DNA from: Reinekea marina
Lineage (GTDB): Bacteria; Pseudomonadota; Gammaproteobacteria; Pseudomonadales; Natronospirillaceae
Direction of reading: 5' to 3'
Assembly: GCF_030409715.1 (NCBI RefSeq)
Contig: NZ_JAUFQI010000001.1
Location: forward strand, 2,220,501 to 2,284,500
Length of the DNA: 64,000 bases
Program-made: the position numbers and the translations under genes
Notes under the pieces: generated by a model
The model's database searches: none
The model's input: the letters and a program-made list of their open reading frames with translations, nothing else
Told to the model about the DNA's origin: nothing
Part shown: positions 19,102-28,360 of the stretch, piece after piece
How positions within the stretch are numbered: the stretch's first letter is position 1
How the letters are laid out: each line of letters opens with the position of its first letter

Positions 19102-20505
19102 TTAAGGTTTTTCTGAACCTTTTAATCCAATATCGAAACTCTCTAAATAGCTATTTGGGAAACGGCCATCATAAGTAACCTGATCGATAAACTCGTTCAT
19201 TGGGGGTTTAAAGCCAGATTCAGTAGAGAAGTCTGGGAAGTCAGTAGCTTTAAATCCATACTCTTCAATGAGCGCTTGTGCCGCGACGGCGTATATATCG
19301 GGGCGGTACACTTTTTTAGCTGTTTCCATGTACCAGTCATCCGTTTTTTGCTCAGAAATTTGACCCCAACGTCTCATTTGGGTGAGGTACCAAATAGCAT
19401 CGCTGTAATAGGGGTAAGTTGCGTTGTGACGGAAGAACACATTGAAATCGGGGGCAGCACGCTTATCGCCCTTTTCATACTCAAAGGTGCCGATCATACT
19501 GTTTGCAATCACTTCAAAATCGGCGCCGACGTATTCGCTTCTAGATAATATTTCGACACTTTCGTTTCGATTGGCGTTGTCGTTTTCATCTAACCATTTC
19601 GCAGCACGAATGAGTGCTTTCACGACGCGAATATGGGTATTAGGATACTTATCAGCCCATTCTGAATTTACGCCAAAGACTTTCTCAGGATTATTCTTCC
19701 AAATATCGTAATCCGTTATTACGGGAACACCTATGCCTTTAAAAACGGCTTGTTGATTCCAAGGTTCACCAACGCAATAACCGTCAATGGTACCGGCTTC
19801 TAACGTTGATGGCATTTGAGGAGGCGGTGTAACCGATAGCAGTACATCAGCTGATCGCTGACCGCTAGTATCTCCTTCGGCGGGAGCATAAAAGCCAGGA
19901 TGAATACCGCCAGCCGCTAACCAGTAACGTAATTCGTAATTATGAGTCGACACTGGAAACACCATTCCCATATTGAATGATTTACCTTCGCTATTGAAAC
20001 TTTCTATAACGGGCGCGAGTGACTTTGCGCTTATGGGGTGCTGTGGTTTGCCATCTGCCATGGTTGGGATATATGGTTTCATTTGCTCCCAAACCGAATT
20101 CGACACAGTGATGGCATTGCCATTTAAGTCCATGCTGAATGCCGTGATAATGTCGGCTTGTGTGCCGTAACCTATGGTAGCTGCAAGTGGCTGACCAGCT
20201 AACATATGTGCACCATCTAACTGACCATCGATGACTCGATCTAAAAGTACCTTCCAATTGGCCTGAGCTTCTAATGTGACGTAAAGACCTTCATCTTCGA
20301 AATAACCTTTTTCGTAAGCGATGGCAAGTGGCGCCATGTCAGTTAACTTAATAAAACCAAAGGTGAGATCTTCTTTTTCGGGGTAACCTACTTCACCATT
20401 GGATGTCGCACTTAAAAACACACCTGCACTGACAATGGCTATTTTAGAAAACTGAAGCCTTAAATTTTTGAGTAATGACGCACTTTTTTTACGGGCTACT
20501 TTCAT
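19102..20505 (-). CDS. nrtA: periplasmic nitrate-binding protein NrtA
   Basis: NrtA captures nitrate for the NrtBD transporter. The 467-residue product has a basic start ([10 protein letters not shown]) and a hydrophobic stretch with an alanine/serine-rich end at about residues 22-36, consistent with export. It continues as a CmpA/NrtA-family binding protein (segments [20 protein letters not shown] and [16 protein letters not shown], and [13 protein letters not shown] further on). A longer reading from 20565 would add 20 residues. ATG 20505 is preferred because GGAGAG lies just upstream and the signal peptide then starts the protein. It is the first gene of the operon, behind a regulated leader. 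Confidence 0.94.
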   Translation of the reverse strand: MKVARKKSASLLKNLRLQFSKIAIVSAGVFLSATSNGEVGYPEKEDLTFGFIKLTDMAPLAIAYEKGYFEDEGLYVTLEAQANWKVLLDRVIDGQLDGAHMLAGQPLAATIGYGTQADIITAFSMDLNGNAITVSNSVWEQMKPYIPTMADGKPQHPISAKSLAPVIESFNSEGKSFNMGMVFPVSTHNYELRYWLAAGGIHPGFYAPAEGDTSGQRSADVLLSVTPPPQMPSTLEAGTIDGYCVGEPWNQQAVFKGIGVPVITDYDIWKNNPEKVFGVNSEWADKYPNTHIRVVKALIRAAKWLDENDNANRNESVEILSRSEYVGADFEVIANSMIGTFEYEKGDKRAAPDFNVFFRHNATYPYYSDAIWYLTQMRRWGQISEQKTDDWYMETAKKVYRPDIYAVAAQALIEEYGFKATDFPDFSTESGFKPPMNEFIDQVTYDGRFPNSYLESFDIGLKGSEKP

Positions 20506-20538
20506 TGACACTCTCCGCCTTGAAGAAAATTCGCTTAC

Positions 20539-20589
20539 AAAAAAAGCGCCTGGAGACAAACACATTTTAGTGCTCGTCTTCAGGCGCCT
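20539..20589 (-). terminator. leader terminator of the nrtA operon
   Basis: Read on the minus strand, arms 20589-20570 and 20563-20544 form a stem of about 20 bp with one A-C mismatch and a few G-U pairs around a 6-base loop. Seven T residues follow immediately. It lies 34 bases before the nrtA start codon, so it would stop transcription before the operon unless overcome. Confidence 0.88.
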
Positions 20590-20621
20590 TTGCCTTAATT
20601 GATATCTGCGTCGATATCAAT
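20582..20621 (-). promoter_or_regulatory. two-hairpin ANTAR (NasT) antitermination element
   Basis: Hairpin P1 (20598-20621) has a perfect 9-bp stem and a six-base loop GACGCA. After 2 bases comes hairpin P2 (20582-20595), a 4-bp stem AGGC/GCCT with loop AAAGGC, having A at loop position 1 and G at position 4 as in ANTAR targets. P1 has G4 but G instead of A at position 1. The loop and 3' arm of P2 overlap the 5' arm of the terminator at 20539-20589, so P2 and the terminator exclude each other. NasT encoded upstream is the expected ligand. Confidence 0.75.
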
Positions 20622-20666
20622 CTCTAATTGTTTGCTTAAACACTTTTAAGCTTTCAAACTAGAAAT

Positions 20667-20683
20667 AGCATTTAGCGTGCCAA
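20667..20683 (-). promoter_or_regulatory. sigma-54 promoter of the nrtA operon
   Basis: The minus strand reads TTGGCACGCTAAATGCT. It keeps the -24 TGGCACG and the -12 TGC elements with exactly 10 bases between GG and GC, as in the sigma-54 consensus. Transcription would begin about 12 bases downstream (near 20656), placing the two hairpins and the terminator in the leader RNA. Confidence 0.82.
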
Positions 20684-20758
20684 CGTCTTAAAACTACCGT
20701 TACACCAGTAAAACTGGCTACTTCACTGAATGAATGATTAATAAACGGCTGGACTTTA

Positions 20759-20804
20759 TTCTCCAAATCGGTGCGTAAAATTATTTATGCACCAAAAAGT
20801 ATCA
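20759..20804 (-). promoter_or_regulatory. two NtrC-like enhancer sites
   Basis: Two 17-base sequences resemble the NtrC consensus TGCACCAAAATGGTGCA. One is at 20788-20804 on the plus strand (13 of 17 matches by eye) and one at 20759-20775 on the minus strand (11 of 17). They lie about 100-150 bases upstream of the predicted start, the usual enhancer distance. One overlaps the nasS stop codon. Confidence 0.5.
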
Positions 20805-21986
20805 TGCTTTATTTAAATAAAACCCACTCAGGTGTCCTTGCTTACTTATTCGAACGCGCCCTTGAACTGCTTCGTCCTGCCAATGATCGCTGATTAACTC
20901 AAATGCCGAAAGGTTCTTAAAATCAATGTCTGTTTTTAAAGCGTGGTTGTACGCTTTAGGCAAATACACTTTGCTCACAATGGTATTAAGCTCTGGTGAA
21001 GGTAATATTTGTTGCCATCGCAACATTTGAGTTAATAACCAATAGGCAAGATTTACAGCAGGCTCATTTACGGTTGTACCAGAAAAGATTTGATTCGCTT
21101 CTAACGGCCAAGCAACTTCACCCTGAGGCTTTTTGGATACAAAACCATACTTTAATTGCGCTACAGTACAATTAAGATAATGTGGTTGACTCAAAATATT
21201 CAACAACTCTTCCTTATGATTATCGGTATCAATCCATTGACATGCACTGTGTAGCGCACGAATAATTTTAAAATGTTTATCAGGGTATTGATTAGCCCAA
21301 TGTTCGTTCACGCCTAATACTTTTTCCGGTATATTTCCCCAAAGGTCATAGCCTGTTGTCACCATTTGGCCAATACCCTGCTCCATGGCTAGGCTGTTCC
21401 AAGGCTCACCGACACAATAGCCATCTATTATGTCTTCCTTCAAATAGGTCAACATGTTAACCGGTGGCACTACGACAATTTTCACATCAGTATCGGGATT
21501 GATATTCGCTTGGGCTAACCAATCTCTTAATAAATAGTGATGCGAAGAGTACGGATAGACCATTGCAAAACGGAGACTTTTCTTATTTCTAGTCTCAATC
21601 AATCTTTTTAAGGCAACTCCAGATTTTATATCGCCTTCTTGGTACGCAAACTCTTTCATAGATTCAAAAAGCGCATTGCTGACCGTTATGGCGTTTCCAT
21701 TTTGACTTAAAGTAAAAGCCGATTGCATCGGGGCCTTTAATATACCAAGTCCTATGCTCGACGCTAAAGGTAGTGCCGCTAACATGTGCGCCCCGTCGAG
21801 TACATTAAACGCCACTTTATCTCTAATACTTGCCCAAGATGCTTCTTTACTTAACACAACTCGAACGCCTTCTTGCTCGAAGAATCCTTTTTCTTGTGCT
21901 ATCACGAACGGAGCACAGTCTATTAAGGGGATAAATCCTAACCTGACTGTGTCTGAATTGTTCTTATTTACTTTTTGGGCAGACAT
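20802..21986 (-). CDS. nasS: cytoplasmic nitrate/nitrite sensor NasS
   Basis: The 394-residue protein is a homologue of NrtA (shared blocks GFIPLIDCAPFVIAQEKGFF near residue 17, DGAHMLAALPLASSIG near 65, [13 protein letters not shown] near 190). It has no signal peptide and starts directly with a short hydrophilic lead. This is the hallmark of NasS, which binds nitrate in the cytoplasm and releases the antiterminator NasT. The GGAGGT ribosome site is strong, and the start overlaps the nasT stop by one base (TAATG). It precedes the regulated nrtA leader on the same strand. Confidence 0.9.
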   Translation of the reverse strand: MSAQKVNKNNSDTVRLGFIPLIDCAPFVIAQEKGFFEQEGVRVVLSKEASWASIRDKVAFNVLDGAHMLAALPLASSIGLGILKAPMQSAFTLSQNGNAITVSNALFESMKEFAYQEGDIKSGVALKRLIETRNKKSLRFAMVYPYSSHHYLLRDWLAQANINPDTDVKIVVVPPVNMLTYLKEDIIDGYCVGEPWNSLAMEQGIGQMVTTGYDLWGNIPEKVLGVNEHWANQYPDKHFKIIRALHSACQWIDTDNHKEELLNILSQPHYLNCTVAQLKYGFVSKKPQGEVAWPLEANQIFSGTTVNEPAVNLAYWLLTQMLRWQQILPSPELNTIVSKVYLPKAYNHALKTDIDFKNLSAFELISDHWQDEAVQGRVRISKQGHLSGFYLNKA

Positions 21987-22576
21987 TAAGATTTACCTCC
22001 CATTACGCTCATCACAGAAATAATATCCTGAGCAACATCTACTAACTTTTGACTGCGACTCATCGCCAGATTTCTCAAAGCTTGGTAGGCCGCTGGCTCA
22101 TCGCATCCTTGATTTTTCATAATGAGCCCCTTGGCTTTGTCTATTATTTTACGATCTTCTAATTGAATTTTTACAGTATTTAGTTCTGACTTCAGTGCTT
22201 GAAACTCACGAAACCTTGCTACCGCAACTTGTAAAATTGGTTTCACCCGACCTGCACTCATACCATCGACCACATAGGCACTGACACCGGCTCTAACCGC
22301 CGCTTCAATTTGTTCACTGTTATCTTCCTCGGCAAACATAACAATTGGACGAGGGTTATCCTTGGTCAACCGAGACATATTTTCGAGCATGTCTCTATCG
22401 GGTGATTCGATATCAATAATGACAATGTCGGGTTGCGATTCATTAACCGCTTGAGTGAGGTGATGGGTGCTTTCTAAACGTCGAATAACCCGATAACCAT
22501 TATCAAGCATGGCCTGCTCAACGATAGCGGCTCTTGCGGGTTCATTATCCACTAACATAACCGTTAACTCGGTCAC
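21986..22576 (-). CDS. nasT: nitrate-responsive ANTAR antiterminator NasT
   Basis: NasT is an RNA-binding antiterminator for nitrate and nitrite assimilation genes. The 196-residue product has an N-terminal receiver-like domain (residues 5-120, with an aspartate-containing IIDIES segment in the phosphoacceptor strand). After a short coiled region comes a C-terminal ANTAR domain from about 140 (DRKIIDKAKGLIMKNQGC, then AYQALRNLAM). The start is GTG 22576 with AAGGA upstream. The pair with NasS is the known module in which NasS sequesters NasT in the absence of nitrate. Confidence 0.93.
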   Translation of the reverse strand: MTELTVMLVDNEPARAAIVEQAMLDNGYRVIRRLESTHHLTQAVNESQPDIVIIDIESPDRDMLENMSRLTKDNPRPIVMFAEEDNSEQIEAAVRAGVSAYVVDGMSAGRVKPILQVAVARFREFQALKSELNTVKIQLEDRKIIDKAKGLIMKNQGCDEPAAYQALRNLAMSRSQKLVDVAQDIISVMSVMGGKS

Positions 22577-22713
22577 TTTGAGGGTCCTTACAGTAATGTA
22601 CTAGGCAGTTTTACATGAGTGATTGTCGAGATACTAACCAGTTGTAGAGCAGAAACAAAATAGAATTTTAATTTTTTAGAATTGTTGAACGACCAGTTAG
22701 AAAAAAATCCCCA

Positions 22714-22748
22714 TAAAAAAAGCCCGATCAGTTAACTGATCGGGCTTT
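22714..22748 (-). terminator. intrinsic terminator after NAD-glutamate dehydrogenase
   Basis: A 30-base perfect palindrome (22719-22748, arms AAAGCCCGATCAGTT) is followed on the minus strand by a run of Ts. It lies about 35 bases after the gdh stop. Confidence 0.92.
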
Positions 22749-22783
22749 GATTCTACTTAACATTTTCAACCTAAATGAACGGT

Positions 22784-25700
22784 TTATAGTTCTGGTAATG
22801 TTGCCTGTGATAAATCTAATAGCTCACGTATTGCGACGCTGTACATACTGAATTCAGGTTCGCCAACTGCACGAATTTCACTCATCATCTTCAACCAACG
22901 CTCAACCAATAGGTGATTATCAACTAACCATTTATCAACAGTCTCAACTAATTTACCTTCCTTACCCATTTGGAAGAATAAACCTTGGGTAATTCGTCGT
23001 TGCTGCCATTCAAGATCATCACGGAAGCTTTCGCGAGCCATCGCTTGCCAATGAGAGAATACTTTCAGCTCATTTACTTGCCGTGCGAACTGCTCTAACC
23101 CTAGTGCATCGCCTACCATGAAGTAGCCTTGCGCAACTTCAAGTGCATCACGTTCAATGCTTTGTGAAATGCCAACAACGCCTAACGCTGTATATAAGAT
23201 ATCGCTAGAGGCAATTTTCATCGCTAACTCATGCGAAACGCCTGCTTCTTCCATGCGCTTAGCATCGGCTACCCAAGCTTCATTTGCCTCTTTGGGCAAC
23301 AGTGAATCCAATTTACCCGCTAGCTCTTGCAAAGGTGCTTTATACTGCTTTACCACCTGTTCCATATTGATGCCCATACGATAGTTTTTTATCAACCATC
23401 GACTAGCACGGCGAACCATTCTTAAGGTACGGCGCATCATATCACTTTGTAAATCACTGGGCACTTTATGGTCGAGCGCTTCAATATCGTCAAATAACTG
23501 GTGTAAACCAAAAATATCACGAGCCGCAATGTAGGCTTTAGCGGCTTCTACTGCCGAAGCGCCCGTGCTTTCTTGCAATCGATTATAATAGGTTATGCCC
23601 ATATAGTTGATCATATCGTTAGCAACTTGGGTGGCTACAATCTCTTTTTTCAACCGATGCTGGTGAATTGCTGCACCAAACCTCTTGACCATTGCTGCAG
23701 GAAATTCTGTTTCCACAGCTCGAGCAACATAGTCATCTTCCGCTAAGTTTTGATTAGCGAGCTGCTCTTTTAAATCACCTTTTACATAAGAAATTAGAAT
23801 CGCTAATTCTGGGCGCGTTAAACTTTGACCGTTCGCCTTGCGCTCACTAATGGTTTCGTCAGAAGGTAAAAATTCCAACTCACGATTTAGTTTTCCTTCG
23901 GATTCAAAACCGTTTATTAGGCGACGGTATTCTTCAATTCTAGAAAGCGATTCCGTAATGGCTACGCCTAAAGCTTGAGTTTGACGATAGTTGTTACGTA
24001 ACACTAAATTAGAGACATCATCTGTTAAGCTCTGCAATGTTTCATTACGCTGCTTAACCGTCATATCTCCCGCTGCTACCATGTCATCTAACAAAATTTT
24101 CATATTGACTTCATGGTCCGAACAGTCAACTCCGCCAGCGTTATCAATAAAGTCTGTAAAGCATCGCCCGCCATTGAGGTTAAACTCGATTCGTCCTAAC
24201 TGACTAAACCCTAAGTTACCGCCCTCACCTAATACGCGAGCTTGTAATTCGCAACCATTGACTCGAACAGGGTCATTGGCTTTATCGCCTACATCGGCAT
24301 GTGTTTCATCAGTAGATTTAACATAAGTACCAATACCACCGTTCCAAATTAGATCGACCGGTGCCTTTAACATCGCGGTGATCAATTCATTCGGCGAGAG
24401 TTTGGAAGCAGAGATACCAAAGACGGCCTTCATTTCTTTGCTTATAGCAATAGATTTCGAGCTGCGACTAAAGATGCCGCCACCTTTCGAGATAAGATCT
24501 TTGTTGTAGTCTTCCCAAGTAGATCGAGGCAGCTCAAATAAACGTTCACGCTCTTTGAAGCTTTCTTCAGTATTTGGATTTGGGTCAACAAAGATATGCA
24601 TGTGGTTAAACGCGCCAACCATTTTCAACATTTTAGAACGCAATAAGCCGTTACCAAAAACATCACCCGCCATGTCGCCAATGCCAACCACAGAGATTGA
24701 TTCCGTTTGTACATCAATGCCAAGCTCTCGGAAGTGGCGCTGCACACTGACCCAAGCACCTCGAGCTGTGATACCCATGCCTTTATGGTCGTAACCATAT
24801 GATCCGCCAGATGCAAAAGCATCACCTAACCAAAAGCCATATTCATCAGCAACTTCATTGGCGATATCAGAGAAAGTGGCGGTACCTTTGTCGGCGGCAA
24901 CAACCATGTAAGGGTCATCATTGTCGTAACGCACTACCTGTTTAGGGGGCACAACATCGGCTTCAACTAAGTTATCGGTGAGATCCAATAAACCTCGTAT
25001 AAACGTTTTATAACAGGCGATTCCTTCTGCAAAAAAGGCTTCACGATCACTCGCGGGTGGCAATTGCTTAGCAACAAAGCCACCTTTTGCCCCAACAGGG
25101 ACAATGACGGCATTCTTAACCTGTTGCGCTTTTACTAAGCCCAATACTTCGGTGCGGAAATCTTCGTTACGATCAGACCATCGTAAGCCGCCTCGCGCTA
25201 CGTTTCCGCCTCTTAAGTGAACGCCTTCAAGTCTTGGCGAGTAAACAAATATTTCATACTTTGGCCGAGGTAACGGAATATCACTAATTTCAGATGGATC
25301 TAACTTGAAGCTAATGTATTCTTTTCGTAACCCTTGGTCATCTTCTTGATAAAAGTTAGTTCGCAATGTAGCCATTATAAGCTCAACATAACGACGTAGA
25401 ATTTTATCTTCGTTAATATTGTTTACGTCTTCTAACAAGGCATTAATTTTATCTACCCAAGATTCACAGTTGTTCTTGCCGCCCTGTTTTTCAGGGTTAA
25501 ATCGAGCTGAAAAGAGTTCGGTGATATGATCGGTAAGTTGAGTATGCTGAATTAACGTTTCAGCGATGTATTCTTGGCTCAAGCTGAACTGGGTTTGTTT
25601 CATGTACTTGGCGTAGCCACGTAACATAGCCACTTCTCGCCAAGTCAACTTAGCACGCAGCACCAAGCGGTTATAAAGGTCATTCTCTGAGCGACCATTC

Positions 25701-27601
25701 CATATATTCAAAAATGCTTTTGAAAATAAATCACGGTATTCGGCCGGATCTAACTCTGGGTCGGCTTCGTACACTAAGTTGAAATCGTATATCCAAGTGC
25801 ATCCATTTTTAGGGTGCATGATTTCATACGGAAACTCATCGACTACCTTTAGTCCTAAGTTTTCTAATACAGGGATCAAATCAGATAGCTGAAGCTCATC
25901 GCCTTTATTAAATATTTTCAGTTTTAAAGCCGACCCAGTTGGTTCGATAGATCGGAAAAAACTTAGCGCTAGCTTGTCGGTTTTATGTTTTTGTAAACTT
26001 TCAATACGTTGAATATCGGCAACGGCAACGCGTGCACTGTATTCTTCAACATAACTGGATGGAAAAGCGTGCTCATATTGTTGATATAAACGAATACCCT
26101 TTTCTTCACCGAATGATTCCACCATGGCTTGCTGCAGTTCATCTGTCCAGCGTCGCGCAAGCTGCACGATCTTATTTTCTAGGCGCTGAATGTCCGGCAT
26201 TTCTTCAATGGGCTTGGCCAGTTTAAATACAATACGTGTGCGCGCTAGTACAGATTCACTGAAATAGGAGGTGAAATCTGACCCTTCAACTTCAAAATGA
26301 GACGCCAGTAAATCGTGTACTTTAATACGCAATTGAGTATTAAAAATGTCTCTAGGCATATAAACCATAGCATTCAAGAATTTTCCGTAAGCATCTTTAC
26401 GCAAAAATAAACGAATTTGCTTACGTTCTTGAATTGATAGAATTTCATTCGTTACATTGTGCAGTTCGTCAACGCTGCCTTGAATTAGCTCATCACGTGG
26501 TAAGGTGTATAAAATAGCCGCAAATTCTTTATAGGCATGCGAACCAGGCGCGTAACCACTGCCTTTTATGATTTCCGCAATCTTGGTTCTTACAACGGGA
26601 ATATCTTTAGCTGTTTCGCTGTAAACAGACGAAGTATAAAGGCCTAAAAAGCGGTATCCGCCAATTACATTGCCTTTTTTATCGAATTTTTTAACTAATA
26701 CATAATCACTGTAGGCCGGACGGTGTACTGAAGATCGGCGTCCTGATTTTGAGAAAATCATCAACTCTTGCTTAAAGACATGCTCTTTACGGTACTCGGT
26801 CATATCTGAAATGACTTCTTCGCGACGTTTAGAGGTCTTTTTAAACAAGCCGAGTGCTGTTCCTTCAACCTGCTTTACAACATCGCCAAAAATTTCATAT
26901 TCGTCATATGCCAAAAAGCTAAAGTGATTATCGGCCATCCACTGCATAAATACAGAAGCCTCTTCCATTTCATCTTTGCTGAATGGATAGTTTTCTTTTT
27001 TGAAGGCTTCTTTTACTACTTTAGTTTTTTCTAACATGGCCGGAAAATCATCTACCACGTAGTGAACATCGAGTAATACTTCGTTTAACGAATCTTCAAC
27101 TTGTTTACGCTGCTCAGGGACCGTAGTTCGATCCATTTCCAAGCACAACAATAATTCGTTACTGCCTTTATCAGAAAACTTAACAAATTTCCCTTTATTA
27201 TCTCGCTCAACAAAAAAACTACCGTAAAAAATGGCGTGAATATTAATGTCTAGGCTATTGAGGGCTAATCGTGCGGAATCGATAACAAATGGCACTTCAT
27301 CACTTAACACCGTTACAATAGAATGCGAACTCTGCCATTCATGCTCTTCAACACTTGGGTTAATGACTTCAACATTGGCTTGTTTTGGCGATTTTTTTTG
27401 AAGTGCCCGCCAAAGTGTTACCACCATGCCAGCTAAATCGGTCATTTCGTAGCTGGTTAAATCACGCATAGATGCGTGTTTAAACAATTGCTCAATTAAT
27501 GTGTTTAAATCACTGTGATGTTGCTTAGGAAACTCGGTGGTTAACCGCTGATATAAAGATTCCAATAATTCAGAGCGATTGGAGGCAACCAAATTTGTCA
27601 T
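22784..27601 (-). CDS. NAD-specific glutamate dehydrogenase, large (180-kDa) type
   Basis: This enzyme interconverts glutamate and 2-oxoglutarate plus ammonium and is usually catabolic. The 1605 residues match the L_180 class found in Pseudomonas, Caulobacter and marine bacteria. Long N-terminal regulatory regions (ACT-like) precede the catalytic core at roughly 750-1150. Within it are GGLRWSDRNEDFRTEV and VPVGAKGGFV, which hold the substrate-binding lysines. The NAD-binding region with GIGDMAGDVFGNG lies near 985. No frameshift is seen over 4.8 kb. AGAGG precedes ATG. It is adjacent to the nitrate locus but separated from it by a terminator. Confidence 0.95.
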   Translation of the reverse strand: MTNLVASNRSELLESLYQRLTTEFPKQHHSDLNTLIEQLFKHASMRDLTSYEMTDLAGMVVTLWRALQKKSPKQANVEVINPSVEEHEWQSSHSIVTVLSDEVPFVIDSARLALNSLDINIHAIFYGSFFVERDNKGKFVKFSDKGSNELLLCLEMDRTTVPEQRKQVEDSLNEVLLDVHYVVDDFPAMLEKTKVVKEAFKKENYPFSKDEMEEASVFMQWMADNHFSFLAYDEYEIFGDVVKQVEGTALGLFKKTSKRREEVISDMTEYRKEHVFKQELMIFSKSGRRSSVHRPAYSDYVLVKKFDKKGNVIGGYRFLGLYTSSVYSETAKDIPVVRTKIAEIIKGSGYAPGSHAYKEFAAILYTLPRDELIQGSVDELHNVTNEILSIQERKQIRLFLRKDAYGKFLNAMVYMPRDIFNTQLRIKVHDLLASHFEVEGSDFTSYFSESVLARTRIVFKLAKPIEEMPDIQRLENKIVQLARRWTDELQQAMVESFGEEKGIRLYQQYEHAFPSSYVEEYSARVAVADIQRIESLQKHKTDKLALSFFRSIEPTGSALKLKIFNKGDELQLSDLIPVLENLGLKVVDEFPYEIMHPKNGCTWIYDFNLVYEADPELDPAEYRDLFSKAFLNIWNGRSENDLYNRLVLRAKLTWREVAMLRGYAKYMKQTQFSLSQEYIAETLIQHTQLTDHITELFSARFNPEKQGGKNNCESWVDKINALLEDVNNINEDKILRRYVELIMATLRTNFYQEDDQGLRKEYISFKLDPSEISDIPLPRPKYEIFVYSPRLEGVHLRGGNVARGGLRWSDRNEDFRTEVLGLVKAQQVKNAVIVPVGAKGGFVAKQLPPASDREAFFAEGIACYKTFIRGLLDLTDNLVEADVVPPKQVVRYDNDDPYMVVAADKGTATFSDIANEVADEYGFWLGDAFASGGSYGYDHKGMGITARGAWVSVQRHFRELGIDVQTESISVVGIGDMAGDVFGNGLLRSKMLKMVGAFNHMHIFVDPNPNTEESFKERERLFELPRSTWEDYNKDLISKGGGIFSRSSKSIAISKEMKAVFGISASKLSPNELITAMLKAPVDLIWNGGIGTYVKSTDETHADVGDKANDPVRVNGCELQARVLGEGGNLGFSQLGRIEFNLNGGRCFTDFIDNAGGVDCSDHEVNMKILLDDMVAAGDMTVKQRNETLQSLTDDVSNLVLRNNYRQTQALGVAITESLSRIEEYRRLINGFESEGKLNRELEFLPSDETISERKANGQSLTRPELAILISYVKGDLKEQLANQNLAEDDYVARAVETEFPAAMVKRFGAAIHQHRLKKEIVATQVANDMINYMGITYYNRLQESTGASAVEAAKAYIAARDIFGLHQLFDDIEALDHKVPSDLQSDMMRRTLRMVRRASRWLIKNYRMGINMEQVVKQYKAPLQELAGKLDSLLPKEANEAWVADAKRMEEAGVSHELAMKIASSDILYTALGVVGISQSIERDALEVAQGYFMVGDALGLEQFARQVNELKVFSHWQAMARESFRDDLEWQQRRITQGLFFQMGKEGKLVETVDKWLVDNHLLVERWLKMMSEIRAVGEPEFSMYSVAIRELLDLSQATLPEL

Positions 27602-27768
27602 ATAGACCTCTATTGTATTTTTTGCGAAATTAGGCAGATGGTTATTAGGCTAGACCAATATCCAGTATTCTCTAGTATTTAACCAGCGTTGGCATGGTAC
27701 ATTAGGGCAAAACCCCGAAAACTGTCGCAGTTCAGCCTGTTTTGTCGCTTTTTTGAAAGGTGTAAGAA

Positions 27769-27972
27769 ATGAAAGATGAGCAAAAAATTATCAAGCCCAG
27801 CTTTTGGCAAGTTTGTAAAAGTGTATTAAGTGCCGCCGTGGGTGTACAAAGCGAAAAAAATCGAGAGAAAGATTTCCAAGCCGCATCGGTTTGGCCATTT
27901 TTAATTGGAGGGATTATATTTACAGCCGCCTTTGTAATCGGCTTGATTGTGTTAGTAAAAACAGTAACTTAA
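27769..27972 (+). CDS. DUF2970 family membrane protein
   Basis: The 67-residue protein matches the DUF2970 family: a soluble N-terminus with the core FWQVCKSVLSAAVGVQS, then one transmembrane helix at about 43-64 (WPFLIGGIIFTAAFVIGLIV). The function is unknown. It is monocistronic and divergent from the glutamate dehydrogenase gene. Confidence 0.82.
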   Translation: MKDEQKIIKPSFWQVCKSVLSAAVGVQSEKNREKDFQAASVWPFLIGGIIFTAAFVIGLIVLVKTVT

Positions 27973-27992
27973 CGAATGAAGTAGTTTAGCAA

Positions 27993-28023
27993 AGCCTAAA
28001 GGTAGAATGCCTACCCTTAGGCT
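27993..28023. repeat. inverted repeat between convergent small genes
   Basis: Arms of 13 bases with one mismatch (27993-28005 and 28011-28023) around a 5-base loop lie between the convergent DUF2970 gene and a 36-codon gene. It may act as a weak bidirectional terminator, though T-runs are poor on both strands. Confidence 0.4.
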
Positions 28024-28049
28024 GCTAAAAATAAGATATGAGGTTCACC

Positions 28050-28160
28050 TTAGGCGGTGGCTACCCAAAATACCGCAGTCGCAACAACGGTTAAAACAAC
28101 AATTACGGCAGCAATTGCATCGGCTTGTGCATCGGTAAATCGAGACTTTCCAGAAGCCAT
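28050..28160 (-). CDS. 36-residue single-pass membrane protein
   Basis: A 36-codon frame starts at ATG 28160 with AGGAG 5 bases upstream and ends with TAA at 28050. The product begins MASGKSRFTDAQADAIAA and continues with one hydrophobic helix (about 18-34) ending FWVATA. A short hydrophilic FTDAQADA lead followed by a single helix is a pattern I recall from small membrane proteins of marine gammaproteobacteria, though I cannot name a family. The strong ribosome site and clean helix support a real gene. Function is unknown. Confidence 0.7.
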   Translation of the reverse strand: MASGKSRFTDAQADAIAAVIVVLTVVATAVFWVATA

Positions 28161-28360
28161 ACTCTCTCCTAATTTTTTTATTATTAAGTATTTTAGCTTA
28201 GAACAAGCTAATAGCTCCATTTAATCGGCTTTTTAGCCTTAGTGCAACCCACCATATATAACACTATGGAATAAAATCATGAAAATATAATCATTCATAG
28301 AATAAGGATGATTATGTATAGTCTTGCACTCATTAAAAGCACTTTATCGAAGGATATCTC

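Noticed and set aside
20599..20620. FNR/Anr box (TTGAT-N-ATCAA) before nrtA
   Set aside because: The spacing between half-sites is 12 rather than 4 bases, and the sequence is better explained as the P1 RNA hairpin downstream of the sigma-54 start.
28287..28315. CysB-type operator before cysI
   Set aside because: ATAATCAT/ATGATTAT arms are present, but the CysB consensus is too loose to support an assignment by eye.
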